Shown piece by piece: positions 19,609 to 28,835 of a stretch of 57,040 nt of DNA. Below the pieces are notes generated by a model. That model did not search any database. It was not told where the DNA came from and saw only the letters and a program-made list of their open reading frames with translations. The DNA is from an uncultured bacterium (lineage in GTDB: Bacteria > Bacteroidota > Bacteroidia > Bacteroidales > CAIWKO01). How positions within the stretch are numbered: the first letter of the stretch is position 1; each line of letters starts with the position of its first letter. Position numbers and translations under genes: made by a program. The DNA is taken from positions 1-57,040 of the forward strand of contig CAIOYH010000040.1 of NCBI GenBank assembly GCA_903862465.1, given 5' to 3'.

Positions 19609-19735
19609 GTAGGGGCAGAAAATTTTCTGCCCCTACCGGCAGGCTGAATTATTATATTGTTGAATTGGTCTATTGTTCTATTGTTTTTTCTTAGTGAAAC
19701 TTTGTGCTCTTAGTGTCTCCGTGGTTTTTTCTTAT
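19609..19735 (+). repeat. Palindrome plus 8-bp-period repeat, right copy flanking the type IX cargo gene
   Basis: A perfect 28-bp palindrome (14-bp arms, 19609-19636) is followed by CCGGCAGGCTGAAT, a TTGTTG/CTATTG stretch and 8-bp-period words CTTAGTGAAACTTTGTG and CTTAGTGTCTCCGTGG. Same order and orientation as 18175-18286. The palindrome, 20 bases after the gene stop, could also end transcription. Confidence 0.72.
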
Positions 19736-19740
19736 AAGTA

Positions 19741-19780
19741 CAGAGTAACACAGTGTAAGGAAACAGAGCTACACAGAGGC
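19741..19780. repeat. 8-bp-period repeat in opposite orientation
   Basis: Words CAGAGTAACACAGTG, AACAGAG and CACAGAGG, inverted relative to 19688-19728, so the two form an inverted pair around CTTATAAG at 19731-19738. Confidence 0.5.
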
Positions 19781-19923
19781 GTTTAGCGGCATACGTAATT
19801 CGCCTATTCGTAACCTGTCCCGTACATAAAATGTCGGGGTTCGTAGGGCATGCCGAACTCCCCACCTTCTATCCCAACAAAAACCCCCATGACATTTGTC
19901 AATAATTAACCCGTATTTCTCAT

Positions 19924-19973
19924 GCATACGCAAGGGGAATATAATGAATATCGGCTGTAATTCAGCCGTATGC
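19924..19973. repeat. Nested inverted repeat upstream of hemA
   Basis: Outer arms GCATACG (19924-19930) and CGTATGC (19967-19973) enclose the inner arms CGGCTG and CAGCCG (19952-19968, loop TAATT). It lies in the 530-bp gap before hemA, which otherwise holds the repeats above and no supported gene. Confidence 0.5.
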
Positions 19974-20081
19974 ACGCTTGAAGAGGTGTCATGCTTTCGA
20001 TAAGCCATCCCTTCGGAAACAAAAAATATTTTATTGTTGAAATCTGTAGCAAAACTTCAGAAAAAAAACAGAAACCCTTTC

Positions 20082-20089
20082 TACTTTTG
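20082..20089 (+). promoter_or_regulatory. Bacteroidota -7 box upstream of hemA
   Basis: TACTTTTG matches TAnnTTTG exactly, 30 bases before the hemA start. The -33 box is not clear. Confidence 0.45.
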
Positions 20090-20118
20090 CATCCGAAATA
20101 ACAATAGAAACCATTGAT

Positions 20119-21369
20119 ATGATTGAACTACTCGGATTAAACCACAAATCAGCGCCCATAGAGGTTCGCGAGAAATTTGTATTTTGTGAAGAAGACATCA
20201 AGAGATTCGTGCCTTTGCTCAGAGAAAAGGGGATTTTGGGTGCTGTTATAGTGTCCACCTGCAACCGTACGGAAATCTATGTTGATTTCGACGATGATGG
20301 CGATTTCTCAGGCTTTGAGGTGTTTGAAGAAACCTTGTTCAACTATCGCAAGGTGGACAAATCGCTGCGTACTCACTTCTATCGCAAATCGCAAAACGAG
20401 GCGGCACGCCATCTTTTTCATGTGGTTTCGGGTTTAGATTCTATGGCGTTGGGCGAATATCAAATCGTGGGTCAGGTGAAAGACGCTTACAACATCAGCG
20501 AACGCAACAATTTGATAAGCCCCGTGTTGATACGTTTGTTCAACAAAGCTTTCGAAGCAGGCAAAAAAGTCCGTACCGAAACCTGTATCTCTAAAGGCGC
20601 CGTTTCTATCAGTTATGCCGCTGTTGATTTGGCTAGCAAAAAGTTGGCGTCCTTGTCCTCGCAGCCTGTGTTGTTGATAGGCGCAGGTCAAACGAGCGAA
20701 CTCACCCTGCAAAACCTCATAAAAAAAGGTTGCGACAAGTTCACCATTGTCAATCGCACCTTCGAAAACGCTGTGGAAATGTCCGAAAAATATAACGCCA
20801 CTGCCGAAGACTATAGCAAATTGGAAGAATTGTTGCTTATAAACAACATTGTCATCTCTTCCACAGCATCCAAAAAACCATTAATTACCAAAGAAATGGT
20901 AGCTAACGCGATGACGCTACGCAACAATCGCCCACTCTTTTTTGTTGATTTGTCTGTGCCGCGCAATATTGCTCATGAGGTGGCAGAACTCGAGAACGTA
21001 TATGTTTACGATATTGACAATTTGAACCTTGTGGTGGAAGACACCTTCGGCAAACGTCGCGGCGAAATCTGCGCTGCCGAGCAAATCATCGAGGAAGTGG
21101 TGGTGGATTTTTTCAATTGGCTAGGCTCGCGCACTTTGATTCCTACCTTCCAAAGCATCAGCCATTGCTTCCAAACCATTCATCAAAACGAATTAGAGGG
21201 ATTCATGAAGAACTCTAAAGAAATAGATTATCAAAAAGCCACCGAATATGGCGAGCACATCACCAATAAGTTAATTCGCACTATGATTAGCAATGTGAAG
21301 TCTATCACCGACAATGGCAAAAAACAAGAATACATCAATTTAGTCCATCAATTGTTTAATCAGAATTAA
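20119..21369 (+). CDS. hemA: Glutamyl-tRNA reductase
   Basis: First enzyme of the C5 route: it reduces glutamyl-tRNA(Glu) to glutamate-1-semialdehyde with NADPH. The 416-residue product has the catalytic Cys48 in VIVSTCNRTE, the DSMALGEYQIVGQVKDAY block, an NADPH-binding segment LLIGAGQTSELTLQNL and a C-terminal dimerisation helix. It opens an operon carrying almost the whole heme pathway; two bases separate its stop from the next ATG. Confidence 0.97.
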   Translation: MIELLGLNHKSAPIEVREKFVFCEEDIKRFVPLLREKGILGAVIVSTCNRTEIYVDFDDDGDFSGFEVFEETLFNYRKVDKSLRTHFYRKSQNEAARHLFHVVSGLDSMALGEYQIVGQVKDAYNISERNNLISPVLIRLFNKAFEAGKKVRTETCISKGAVSISYAAVDLASKKLASLSSQPVLLIGAGQTSELTLQNLIKKGCDKFTIVNRTFENAVEMSEKYNATAEDYSKLEELLLINNIVISSTASKKPLITKEMVANAMTLRNNRPLFFVDLSVPRNIAHEVAELENVYVYDIDNLNLVVEDTFGKRRGEICAAEQIIEEVVVDFFNWLGSRTLIPTFQSISHCFQTIHQNELEGFMKNSKEIDYQKATEYGEHITNKLIRTMISNVKSITDNGKKQEYINLVHQLFNQN

Positions 21370-21371
21370 GC

Positions 21372-23084
21372 ATGAAAAACGTTCGCATAGGCACTAGGGG
21401 AAGTAAATTGGCTTTATACCAAGCGTATCGAGTCAAAGAAGAACTAGAAGCCCATTTCCCCAAAATCACCTTCACCATTGAAATCATAAAAACCAAAGGA
21501 GATATCATTCTCGATGTTCCCTTGTCGAAAATTGGCGACAAAGGTTTGTTCACCAAAGAACTCGAAACGGCAATGTTCAACAACGAAATTGACATGGCAG
21601 TGCATAGTTTGAAAGATTTGCCTACCACCTTTCCCGAAGGTGCCACCTTGGGCGCTGTGTTGCAAAGGGGCGATGTGCGCGATGCACTTATCAGCAGCGA
21701 CAACAGAACCATCAGCAGTTTGACCAAGAAGGATGTCATTGCCACTTCGAGTTTGCGCAGAAAAGCACAACTGCTGCGTATCAACAAAGATTTTAAAATC
21801 GTTGAAATCAGGGGCAATGTCAACACACGTATTCGCAAAATGGAAGAAGGTTTTTGCGATGTGATGGTGATGGCAGCCGCCGGCTTGCAACGATTAGAGA
21901 TGCGTTCCTATATCTCCGAATTGATAGCCCCCGAACTGATGATACCTGCTTGTAGTCAAGGGGCTATTGGTGTTGAAATCAGAGAAGGGGATACGTTTAT
22001 CAGCGGATTGCTTTCTAAAATAAATCATGAAGAGACCTTTATTATGACATCTGCCGAACGTGCTTTTCTGAAAACTTTAGAAGGCGGTTGTCAGATTCCT
22101 GTAGGAAGTTATACCCGCATCGAAGACGGTCAGTTTCATATCACAGGTTTCATCTCAAACATAGATGGTAGTGTCTTTTTGAAAGATTCAGCATCGGCTC
22201 CGCTCGACCAAGCCAACCAAGTGGCTATCGAACTTGCCCAAGGGCTGTATAATCATGGCGGAAAAGAGATACTCGAATCCATCAGAAATCATAACTTCAT
22301 AAAGGAGCATTTACGTGTGCCTGTAGGTAACAAATTGGTGATTTCCACACGAGCACTTGATTCAGGAGACACCTTAAATGATATGCTTCAGAAACACGGT
22401 ATAAAAACCCTTGCTTTACCGATGATAGAAATTGTCCCCACGGTGTTGACGGAAGAGGGCATTGATTTAGTCCAAAGCCTAACGCATTTTGAATGGATAT
22501 TCTTCACGAGCAGAAATGGGGTGCTGCATTTCTTTAAACATTTGTTGGATGTAACGGGCAGCACCTTCTTGCCCAAAAGGATAAAGATAGCCACCATAGG
22601 CACTAAGACGGCTGCCGAATTGGAATATTACGGTTATGCTCCCGACTTCCTGAGCGGTGGAAACAATGCTGAAGAATTGATCGATAATTTTTCCAAGATA
22701 TATAATCCCCAAAACAAGAAAATCTTTCTCGCATTGGGCAATCTAGCCGGCGACACACTCAATAACAACTTGTGTAATGGAAATTATGTGAAACGGCTCA
22801 ATGTGTATAACACACTCAAACCAAAATTCGTTGACCCTGCCATTCTTGAAATCATAAAACTCAAACGCTATGATTTTATGGTGTTCACTAGCCCGTCAAC
22901 GTTTTATAACTTTTGTGCATTACAAAACGATATTGAACTCCATTCCTTGAAGATTGCAAGCATTGGAATCACCACCACCAAAGTAATTCGCAACGCAGGT
23001 ATTGAACCTGTTCTTACAGCAAAAAAGTCAACAGCCGAAGGACTTGTTGACGACATTATAGCATATTTTGATAAACATAAATAA
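21372..23084 (+). CDS. hemCD: Porphobilinogen deaminase - uroporphyrinogen-III synthase fusion
   Basis: One 570-residue protein joins two consecutive enzymes. Residues 1-310 are hydroxymethylbilane synthase: RIGTRGSKLALYQA, DMAVHSLKDLPT, IRGNVNTRIRKM and the dipyrromethane-attachment Cys240 in LEGGCQIPVG. Residues 318-570 are uroporphyrinogen-III synthase: LVISTRALDSGDTLNDML, EWIFFTSRNGVLHF and DFMVFTSPSTFYNF. The fusion would pass the unstable hydroxymethylbilane straight to the cyclising enzyme. No stop or frameshift breaks the join. Confidence 0.95.
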   Translation: MKNVRIGTRGSKLALYQAYRVKEELEAHFPKITFTIEIIKTKGDIILDVPLSKIGDKGLFTKELETAMFNNEIDMAVHSLKDLPTTFPEGATLGAVLQRGDVRDALISSDNRTISSLTKKDVIATSSLRRKAQLLRINKDFKIVEIRGNVNTRIRKMEEGFCDVMVMAAAGLQRLEMRSYISELIAPELMIPACSQGAIGVEIREGDTFISGLLSKINHEETFIMTSAERAFLKTLEGGCQIPVGSYTRIEDGQFHITGFISNIDGSVFLKDSASAPLDQANQVAIELAQGLYNHGGKEILESIRNHNFIKEHLRVPVGNKLVISTRALDSGDTLNDMLQKHGIKTLALPMIEIVPTVLTEEGIDLVQSLTHFEWIFFTSRNGVLHFFKHLLDVTGSTFLPKRIKIATIGTKTAAELEYYGYAPDFLSGGNNAEELIDNFSKIYNPQNKKIFLALGNLAGDTLNNNLCNGNYVKRLNVYNTLKPKFVDPAILEIIKLKRYDFMVFTSPSTFYNFCALQNDIELHSLKIASIGITTTKVIRNAGIEPVLTAKKSTAEGLVDDIIAYFDKHK

Positions 23085-23102
23085 ATAGTAAAACATATAA
23101 AA

Positions 23103-24080
23103 ATGGACTTTCCAATAACAAGATTAAGAAGATTACGCTACAATAGTGTATTGCGTCAAATGGTGACCGAAACCAAACTTTCGGTAGATGATTTTGTGAT
23201 GCCTTTGTTTGTGTGCACAGGCACCAATGTTCGGAATCATATCAATTCTATGCCGGGCAATTATCAACTCTCCGTTGAAAACACCGTGGAAGAATGTAAG
23301 AAAATATATGCATCGGGTGTGAAAGCAGTATTGCTTTTTGGCATTCCTGCTCACAAAGATGAAGATGGCAGTGTGGCTTGCGAACATGATGGCATCGTGC
23401 AACAAGCGATACGTGCTATAAAAAAAGATGTCCCCGGCATGTATATCATTGCCGATGTGTGCAATTGTGAATACACCACGCATGGTCATTGCGGAACTAT
23501 TATTGATGGAGATGTTGACAACGATACCACCTTGGTAACCTTGGCAAAACAAGCCGTTTCATTGGCAGAAGCCGGAGCAGATATGATAGCACCAAGCGAT
23601 ATGATGGATGGCAGAGTGGGCAGAATACGTGAACAATTAGACAAACATCATTTTGAGAAAATTCCTATCATGTCGTATGCTGCCAAATATGCTTCGGGAT
23701 TCTATGGTCCTTTCAGAGAAGCGGCAGAGAGTGCTCCCAAATTTGGCAACAGAGCCACCTATCAAATGAATCCTGCCAACTCAAATGAAGCCCTGCGCGA
23801 AGTGGAGCTCGACATTATGGAAGGCGCCGACATCGTGATGGTGAAACCTGCCCTCAGCTATTTGGATGTGATTTATCGAGTGAAAAATGAATTCCGTATG
23901 CCCGTGGCTGCTTACAATGTGAGTGGAGAGTTTTCGATGGTGAAAGCTGCCGCCCAAAACGATTGGATAGATGGCGAACGCGTGATGATGGAAATTTTAA
24001 CCTCCATCAAAAGAGCCGGTGCCGATATCATTATCACCTACCATGCTGTTGAAGCAGCCAATGTGTTGAACAGAAAATAA
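23103..24080 (+). CDS. hemB: Delta-aminolevulinic acid dehydratase
   Basis: Condenses two 5-aminolevulinates to porphobilinogen. The 325-residue product has both Schiff-base lysines, Lys195 in SYAAKYASGFYGPF and Lys248 in DIVMVKPALSYLDV. The metal-binding cluster CNCEYTTHGHCG indicates a zinc-type enzyme. Length is normal; 18 bp after hemCD. Confidence 0.97.
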   Translation: MDFPITRLRRLRYNSVLRQMVTETKLSVDDFVMPLFVCTGTNVRNHINSMPGNYQLSVENTVEECKKIYASGVKAVLLFGIPAHKDEDGSVACEHDGIVQQAIRAIKKDVPGMYIIADVCNCEYTTHGHCGTIIDGDVDNDTTLVTLAKQAVSLAEAGADMIAPSDMMDGRVGRIREQLDKHHFEKIPIMSYAAKYASGFYGPFREAAESAPKFGNRATYQMNPANSNEALREVELDIMEGADIVMVKPALSYLDVIYRVKNEFRMPVAAYNVSGEFSMVKAAAQNDWIDGERVMMEILTSIKRAGADIIITYHAVEAANVLNRK

Positions 24081-24092
24081 TACATACAAGAC

Positions 24093-25382
24093 ATGCAATT
24101 CACAAAAAGCATTGAAGCTTTTAAAAAAGCTCAAGAACTGATTCCCGGCGGAGTGAACTCTCCCGTCAGAGCCTTTAAAAGCGTGAAACTAAACCCGCTC
24201 TTTATTAGTAAAGGTAAAGGCGCTCACATCACGGATATTGACGGCAACCAATTTATAGACTTCGTGGCATCATGGGGACCGCTAATCTTTGGTCATGCTC
24301 ACGACACTATTTTGGCAGCCATAAACGAAGCCGCGCAAAAAGGCACGAGTTATGGTGCGCCTACCGAATACGAAACCGAAATGGCAGCACTCATCGTTGA
24401 GATGGTTCCTTCTATTGAAAAAGTGCGCATGGTGAACTCCGGCACGGAAGCCACCATGAGCGCCATCCGATTGGCTCGTGGATACACCAAAAGAGAATGT
24501 ATTCTTAAGTTCGCAGGCAATTATCACGGGCATGGCGACAGCTTTTTAATCAAAGCAGGCTCAGGTGCCATCACCTTGGGTTTGCCCGATAGTCCCGGCG
24601 TTACATCGAGTACGGCAAAAGATACCCTGATTGCTGAATACAACAACCTTGATTCTGTACGCGCTTTGTTTCAAGAAAAGGGTGGAGAAATCGCGGCTAT
24701 CATTGTTGAACCTGTGGCAGGTAACATGGGCGTGGTGCCTCCTGCTAAAGGATTTTTGGAAGGCTTACGCGAAATAGCTACGCAATATGGTGCTTTATTG
24801 ATATTTGATGAAGTCATCACCGGGTTTAGATTGGCAAAAGGTGGCGCACAAGAATATTATAATGTTATGCCTGACCTAACAACGCTAGGCAAAATCATCG
24901 GTGGTGGTCTGCCTGTCGGAGCTTATGGCGGCAGGAAAGAAATCATGGATATGTTGGCGCCCATCGGACCTGTCTATCAGGCGGGAACTCTATCGGGAAA
25001 TCCGCTTGCCATGTCGGCGGGCATTGCCATGCTGAAGCTTATCAAAAATACGCCCGACTTTTATACGGAATTGGAACGCAAAGCTTCTATCTTAGAAAAA
25101 GGGATACTGAACAATATGCAGTTGGCCGGCGTAAAAGGTCTCATCAACCGCGTTGGCTCCATGATGACTTTCTTCTTCACTAAAGAAAAGCAAATTACTT
25201 CCTTCGAGGAAGCTATGAAATCGGACTCCGACACTTATGCTCGCTACTTTAAACTATCTTTGGAAAGCGGCATCTATCTAGCACCATCGCAATATGAATG
25301 TTTGTTTATTTCTTATGCACATAGCAATAAAGATATTGAAACGATTATTGCCGCCAACCTACAAGCACTCAAGAATCTTTAA
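24093..25382 (+). CDS. hemL: Glutamate-1-semialdehyde 2,1-aminomutase
   Basis: Converts glutamate-1-semialdehyde to 5-aminolevulinate with pyridoxal phosphate. The 429-residue product shows [43 protein letters not shown] and the PLP lysine Lys267 in [17 protein letters not shown]. It supplies the second C5-route step next to hemA, so the operon does not depend on ALA synthase. Confidence 0.97.
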   Translation: MQFTKSIEAFKKAQELIPGGVNSPVRAFKSVKLNPLFISKGKGAHITDIDGNQFIDFVASWGPLIFGHAHDTILAAINEAAQKGTSYGAPTEYETEMAALIVEMVPSIEKVRMVNSGTEATMSAIRLARGYTKRECILKFAGNYHGHGDSFLIKAGSGAITLGLPDSPGVTSSTAKDTLIAEYNNLDSVRALFQEKGGEIAAIIVEPVAGNMGVVPPAKGFLEGLREIATQYGALLIFDEVITGFRLAKGGAQEYYNVMPDLTTLGKIIGGGLPVGAYGGRKEIMDMLAPIGPVYQAGTLSGNPLAMSAGIAMLKLIKNTPDFYTELERKASILEKGILNNMQLAGVKGLINRVGSMMTFFFTKEKQITSFEEAMKSDSDTYARYFKLSLESGIYLAPSQYECLFISYAHSNKDIETIIAANLQALKNL

Positions 25383-25442
25383 CACGACCTGATACATTAC
25401 ACACGCCATAATGGCGAAATAGAAATTAAACAAAACTCCATA

Positions 25443-26477
25443 ATGAACAACAATATATTTATCAAAACGCTGAAAGGCGAGACTACCAACCGCCCTCCCG
25501 TTTGGTTTATGCGACAAGCAGGGCGCGTGTTACCTTCCTATTTGGAAATGCGTCAACATCATTCTTTCTCTGAGCTAATGAAGTCACCCGAGTTGGCAGC
25601 CAAAGTCACGCTGCTGCCTATCTATGATTTGGGTGTGGATGCTGCCATTCTTTTCTCCGATATATTGGTGATTCCTGAAGCCTTAGGCATGGAACTTACC
25701 TTTACGGATTCAGGTCCACGTTTTGCCACAGCGCTTAAAGACGTCAACAATCCTATGAGTATCATAAAAGCCGACGCTTCCAAACTCAATTATATTTACG
25801 AAGTTATTGACGAGATCCATAAAACCACACAATCGGGAACGCCTTTGATTGGTTTCTGCGGAGCACCCTTCACTACCTTATGTTATATGATGCAAGGCTT
25901 GGGTACCAATCATACCTTCCCGGATGCTGTTGCGTTGCTCTATAAAGATAAGGTGTTAGCCCATAAACTTCTCAGTGCTATCACCGAGCTGTCCATTGAG
26001 TATGCAACTCATCAGGTGAAACACGGGGTGGCTGCCTTCCAAATCTTTGAAACTCACGCAGGACTCATTCCTTCGGATGTGTATTTCGAGATGGTGATGC
26101 CGTATGTTCGCAAGATATCTGCTGCTGTTATGCAGACAAATACCCCTGTCATCTTCCTGCCGAAAGGCTTGGGATATGGTATCAAGCATATCACCCCGGA
26201 AGACACCGACTACCTGAGCGTTGATTGGCAAACATCCATATATGAGGCACGCGAACTTGTGCATCATAACATTGGGCTGCAAGGCAATCTCGACCCGCGA
26301 CTTCTTATGGCGGATACCGATACCATATTGACCTATTTGGAGAAATATAAGTTCTTTGGGTCGGAGTATCAAAATTGGATATTTAATCTTGGGCATGGGT
26401 TCATTCCGGGCATCCCTTACGAAAATGCTAAATTTGTTGTTGACTGGGTGAAGCAAACGGATTGGCAACGTAATTAA
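25443..26477 (+). CDS. hemE: Uroporphyrinogen decarboxylase
   Basis: Removes four carboxyls from uroporphyrinogen III to give coproporphyrinogen III. The 344-residue product has the N-terminal signature RPPVWFMRQAGRVLPSY, the active-site segments LFSDILVIPEALGM and GFCGAPFTTLCYM, and LGHGFIPGIPYENAKFVV near the C-terminus. Length is normal. Confidence 0.97.
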   Translation: MNNNIFIKTLKGETTNRPPVWFMRQAGRVLPSYLEMRQHHSFSELMKSPELAAKVTLLPIYDLGVDAAILFSDILVIPEALGMELTFTDSGPRFATALKDVNNPMSIIKADASKLNYIYEVIDEIHKTTQSGTPLIGFCGAPFTTLCYMMQGLGTNHTFPDAVALLYKDKVLAHKLLSAITELSIEYATHQVKHGVAAFQIFETHAGLIPSDVYFEMVMPYVRKISAAVMQTNTPVIFLPKGLGYGIKHITPEDTDYLSVDWQTSIYEARELVHHNIGLQGNLDPRLLMADTDTILTYLEKYKFFGSEYQNWIFNLGHGFIPGIPYENAKFVVDWVKQTDWQRN

Positions 26478-26523
26478 ATACAATAACATGGATATCGAAT
26501 AGGGTATCTTATAAAAAAGAAAA

Positions 26524-27903
26524 ATGAACATCACAACAGAGTTTTTAGATAAACATAATGTGTCAGGTCCGCGATACACGAGCTACCCACCGGCAAATTT
26601 CTTCCATACCAAGTTTACTTCTAAAGATTATATCGAACAATTAATCGCTTCTAACGACCAACAACCGGAGAACATCTCTCTCTATATCCACATTCCTTTC
26701 TGTCCGCAACGCTGCCATTTTTGTGGCTGCAATACCGAGACAGGACAAAAGAAGTCCGTTTTGGAACGCTATATACAAGCAGTGAAACAGGAGATTAGGA
26801 ATGTTTCGTCGCACCTGAATGTCACCACGCGCAAGGTAACTCAAATCCATTGGGGCGGCGGCACTCCCAATGCCATCGCCATGCATTATATCGAAGATAT
26901 CATGAATCTGATTAAAGAGAGATTCATCATAGATCCTCATGCCGAAATCGCCATCGAATGTAGCCCTGCGTATTTGGAATTTGCCCACATCGACCAAATG
27001 GCGGCTATGGGTTTCAATCGGATGAGCCTCGGCATACAAGATTTCAGAGAAGATGTGCTGAAAGTGGTGAATCGTCAGGCGCCGAAGCATCCTGTCAAAG
27101 AAATTGTGGATTATCTGCGCAGCAAAGGTTTCAGTGGAATCAATCTCGATTTTATCTACGGACTGCCGCTACAAACCCTTGAAAGTGTTTCCGATACCAT
27201 CGCGAAAGCCATCGAAATAAAACCCGACAGAATCGTCACCTTTTCCTATGCTCATGTCCCTTGGGTGAAAGAAGAACAGTTGAAGCTCGAAAAGATTGGT
27301 CTGCCCCAACCAAAAGATAAGATGCAAATGCTCATCCAAAACATAAAACAATTGCAAGATGCAGGCTACGTCGCCATCGGCATTGACCATTTTGCGCATC
27401 CCGACGACCAATTGACGAAGGCTTTTATGAGCAATCGTTTGCATAGAAACTTCCAAGGATACTGCACTTTGGAAACCACAGGGCAGGTGTATGCCTTTGG
27501 CTCGTCCTCCATCAGTCAGCTTTGGGGCGCTTATGCTCAGAATCATAAGAATATCAATAATTATATGGATGCCATAGCGTCCACCGGTTTTGCCATCGAA
27601 AGAGGCTACACCATGACCCTCGGACAGCAAGTGGTTCGTTCCGTCATCAACAGTATCATGTGCAATGGTCTATTATTATTTGAAGAAATCGCTGCGCAAT
27701 TCGCGATGTCTGTGGCTGAAATAAAAGAAATTGTGCAGTATGATGCGTCGAAATTGGCTGACTTCGAGAAAGATAATCTGATCAGCATCAGCGCGGAAGG
27801 CATCAAGATTAGCAACAGTGGACGCATGATTGCGCGCAACATCGCCATGGCTTTTGATCCTGATTTGAAACAAGGTGACACGATATATTCTAAAACCGTA
27901 TGA
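26524..27903 (+). CDS. hemN: Oxygen-independent coproporphyrinogen III oxidase (radical SAM)
   Basis: Oxidatively decarboxylates coproporphyrinogen III without oxygen. The 459-residue product has the genuine HemN cluster motif IPFCPQRCHFCGC (Cys60, 64, 67, and 69), then HWGGGTPNAI and the FNRMSLGIQDF block. Length and the extra Cys69 separate it from HemW-type paralogues. The ATG of hemH overlaps its last codons (ATGA), so the two are translationally coupled. Confidence 0.95.
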   Translation: MNITTEFLDKHNVSGPRYTSYPPANFFHTKFTSKDYIEQLIASNDQQPENISLYIHIPFCPQRCHFCGCNTETGQKKSVLERYIQAVKQEIRNVSSHLNVTTRKVTQIHWGGGTPNAIAMHYIEDIMNLIKERFIIDPHAEIAIECSPAYLEFAHIDQMAAMGFNRMSLGIQDFREDVLKVVNRQAPKHPVKEIVDYLRSKGFSGINLDFIYGLPLQTLESVSDTIAKAIEIKPDRIVTFSYAHVPWVKEEQLKLEKIGLPQPKDKMQMLIQNIKQLQDAGYVAIGIDHFAHPDDQLTKAFMSNRLHRNFQGYCTLETTGQVYAFGSSSISQLWGAYAQNHKNINNYMDAIASTGFAIERGYTMTLGQQVVRSVINSIMCNGLLLFEEIAAQFAMSVAEIKEIVQYDASKLADFEKDNLISISAEGIKISNSGRMIARNIAMAFDPDLKQGDTIYSKTV

Positions 27904-28835
27904 AAGGCGTATTGCTTGTTGACATGGGTGGTGCTAAATCGCCACGAGAGTTGAAGCTCTTCTTGAAGCGTATGTTTAAAGATCCTTATATTCTACCTTT
28001 AGGAAAATTAGGACGCCAATTTCTATCTTATTATATCAGCAACACTCGTTATAGGAAGTCGTGGAAGAAATATAAGTTGATAGGCGGTTCGCCCATCATG
28101 GAAGCCACGCATCAGACGATGCTCGCCTTGCAAGAGAAACTGCCCGAGGATTTTAAAGTTCGCTATGCTTTCTCCTATTCAACCCCATTGATAAAGGAGA
28201 GTATGGACGCCTTCATGGCAGAAGGAATTCATGAAATTACGGTGCTGCCCTTATATCCGCAAGGATGTTTTTCTACCACCAAGAGCGTGGAGCATGATGT
28301 GAACAAGGTGGTTGCGAAAAATCCTCAGCTTAAGATACACATCATTAAAGAGTTTTATCAAAATAAAGACTTCGTTGACTATTGGTCAAATCTCATTTTG
28401 AATCATGCCTATCAACACTACCTCGACAAACCCCTTTTGTTGTTCAGTGCCCATTCCATTCCAACCTATTTGGTAGAAAAAGGCGACACCTATCCCGCTG
28501 CGATAGAAGCAAGTGCAAAGGCAATTGCCAATCATTTGGGCTTCGAATATGAGGTGGCTTATCAATCGGGCATGAAGCGAGGCACGTGGCTGACGCCTGA
28601 TATCGATACCGTTTTGCGCCAATTAGCTGTGAAATGGAAGGATCAAATTGTAATTATTCCGATAAGCTTTCTGAACGAAAACCTAGAAACACTTTATGAT
28701 ATTGACCACGAGATAGTTCCCTTTGGAAAGAAATTCTTAAGGTTCTCCCACATTTCACGCGTGGCGCTACCTGTGGCGGATTGTTTGTTAATCAAGATGT
28801 TCACCGATTTAGTTTTGTCAAATATTTCATCATGA
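27900..28835 (+). CDS. hemH: Ferrochelatase
   Basis: Inserts ferrous iron into protoporphyrin IX. The 311-residue product has LVDMGGAKSPRELKLFL, KLIGGSPIMEATHQ, the His of LLFSAHSIPTYLV and the acidic segment SFLNENLETLYDIDHE. No 2Fe-2S Cys tail is seen. Its start overlaps the hemN stop and its stop overlaps the next start (ATGA both times). Confidence 0.94.
   Translation: MKGVLLVDMGGAKSPRELKLFLKRMFKDPYILPLGKLGRQFLSYYISNTRYRKSWKKYKLIGGSPIMEATHQTMLALQEKLPEDFKVRYAFSYSTPLIKESMDAFMAEGIHEITVLPLYPQGCFSTTKSVEHDVNKVVAKNPQLKIHIIKEFYQNKDFVDYWSNLILNHAYQHYLDKPLLLFSAHSIPTYLVEKGDTYPAAIEASAKAIANHLGFEYEVAYQSGMKRGTWLTPDIDTVLRQLAVKWKDQIVIIPISFLNENLETLYDIDHEIVPFGKKFLRFSHISRVALPVADCLLIKMFTDLVLSNISS

Noticed and set aside
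19769-20008. 79-residue minus-strand frame upstream of hemA
   Set aside because: It overlaps repeats and a nested palindrome and has no protein-like pattern; it looks like chance in a repeat-rich gap.
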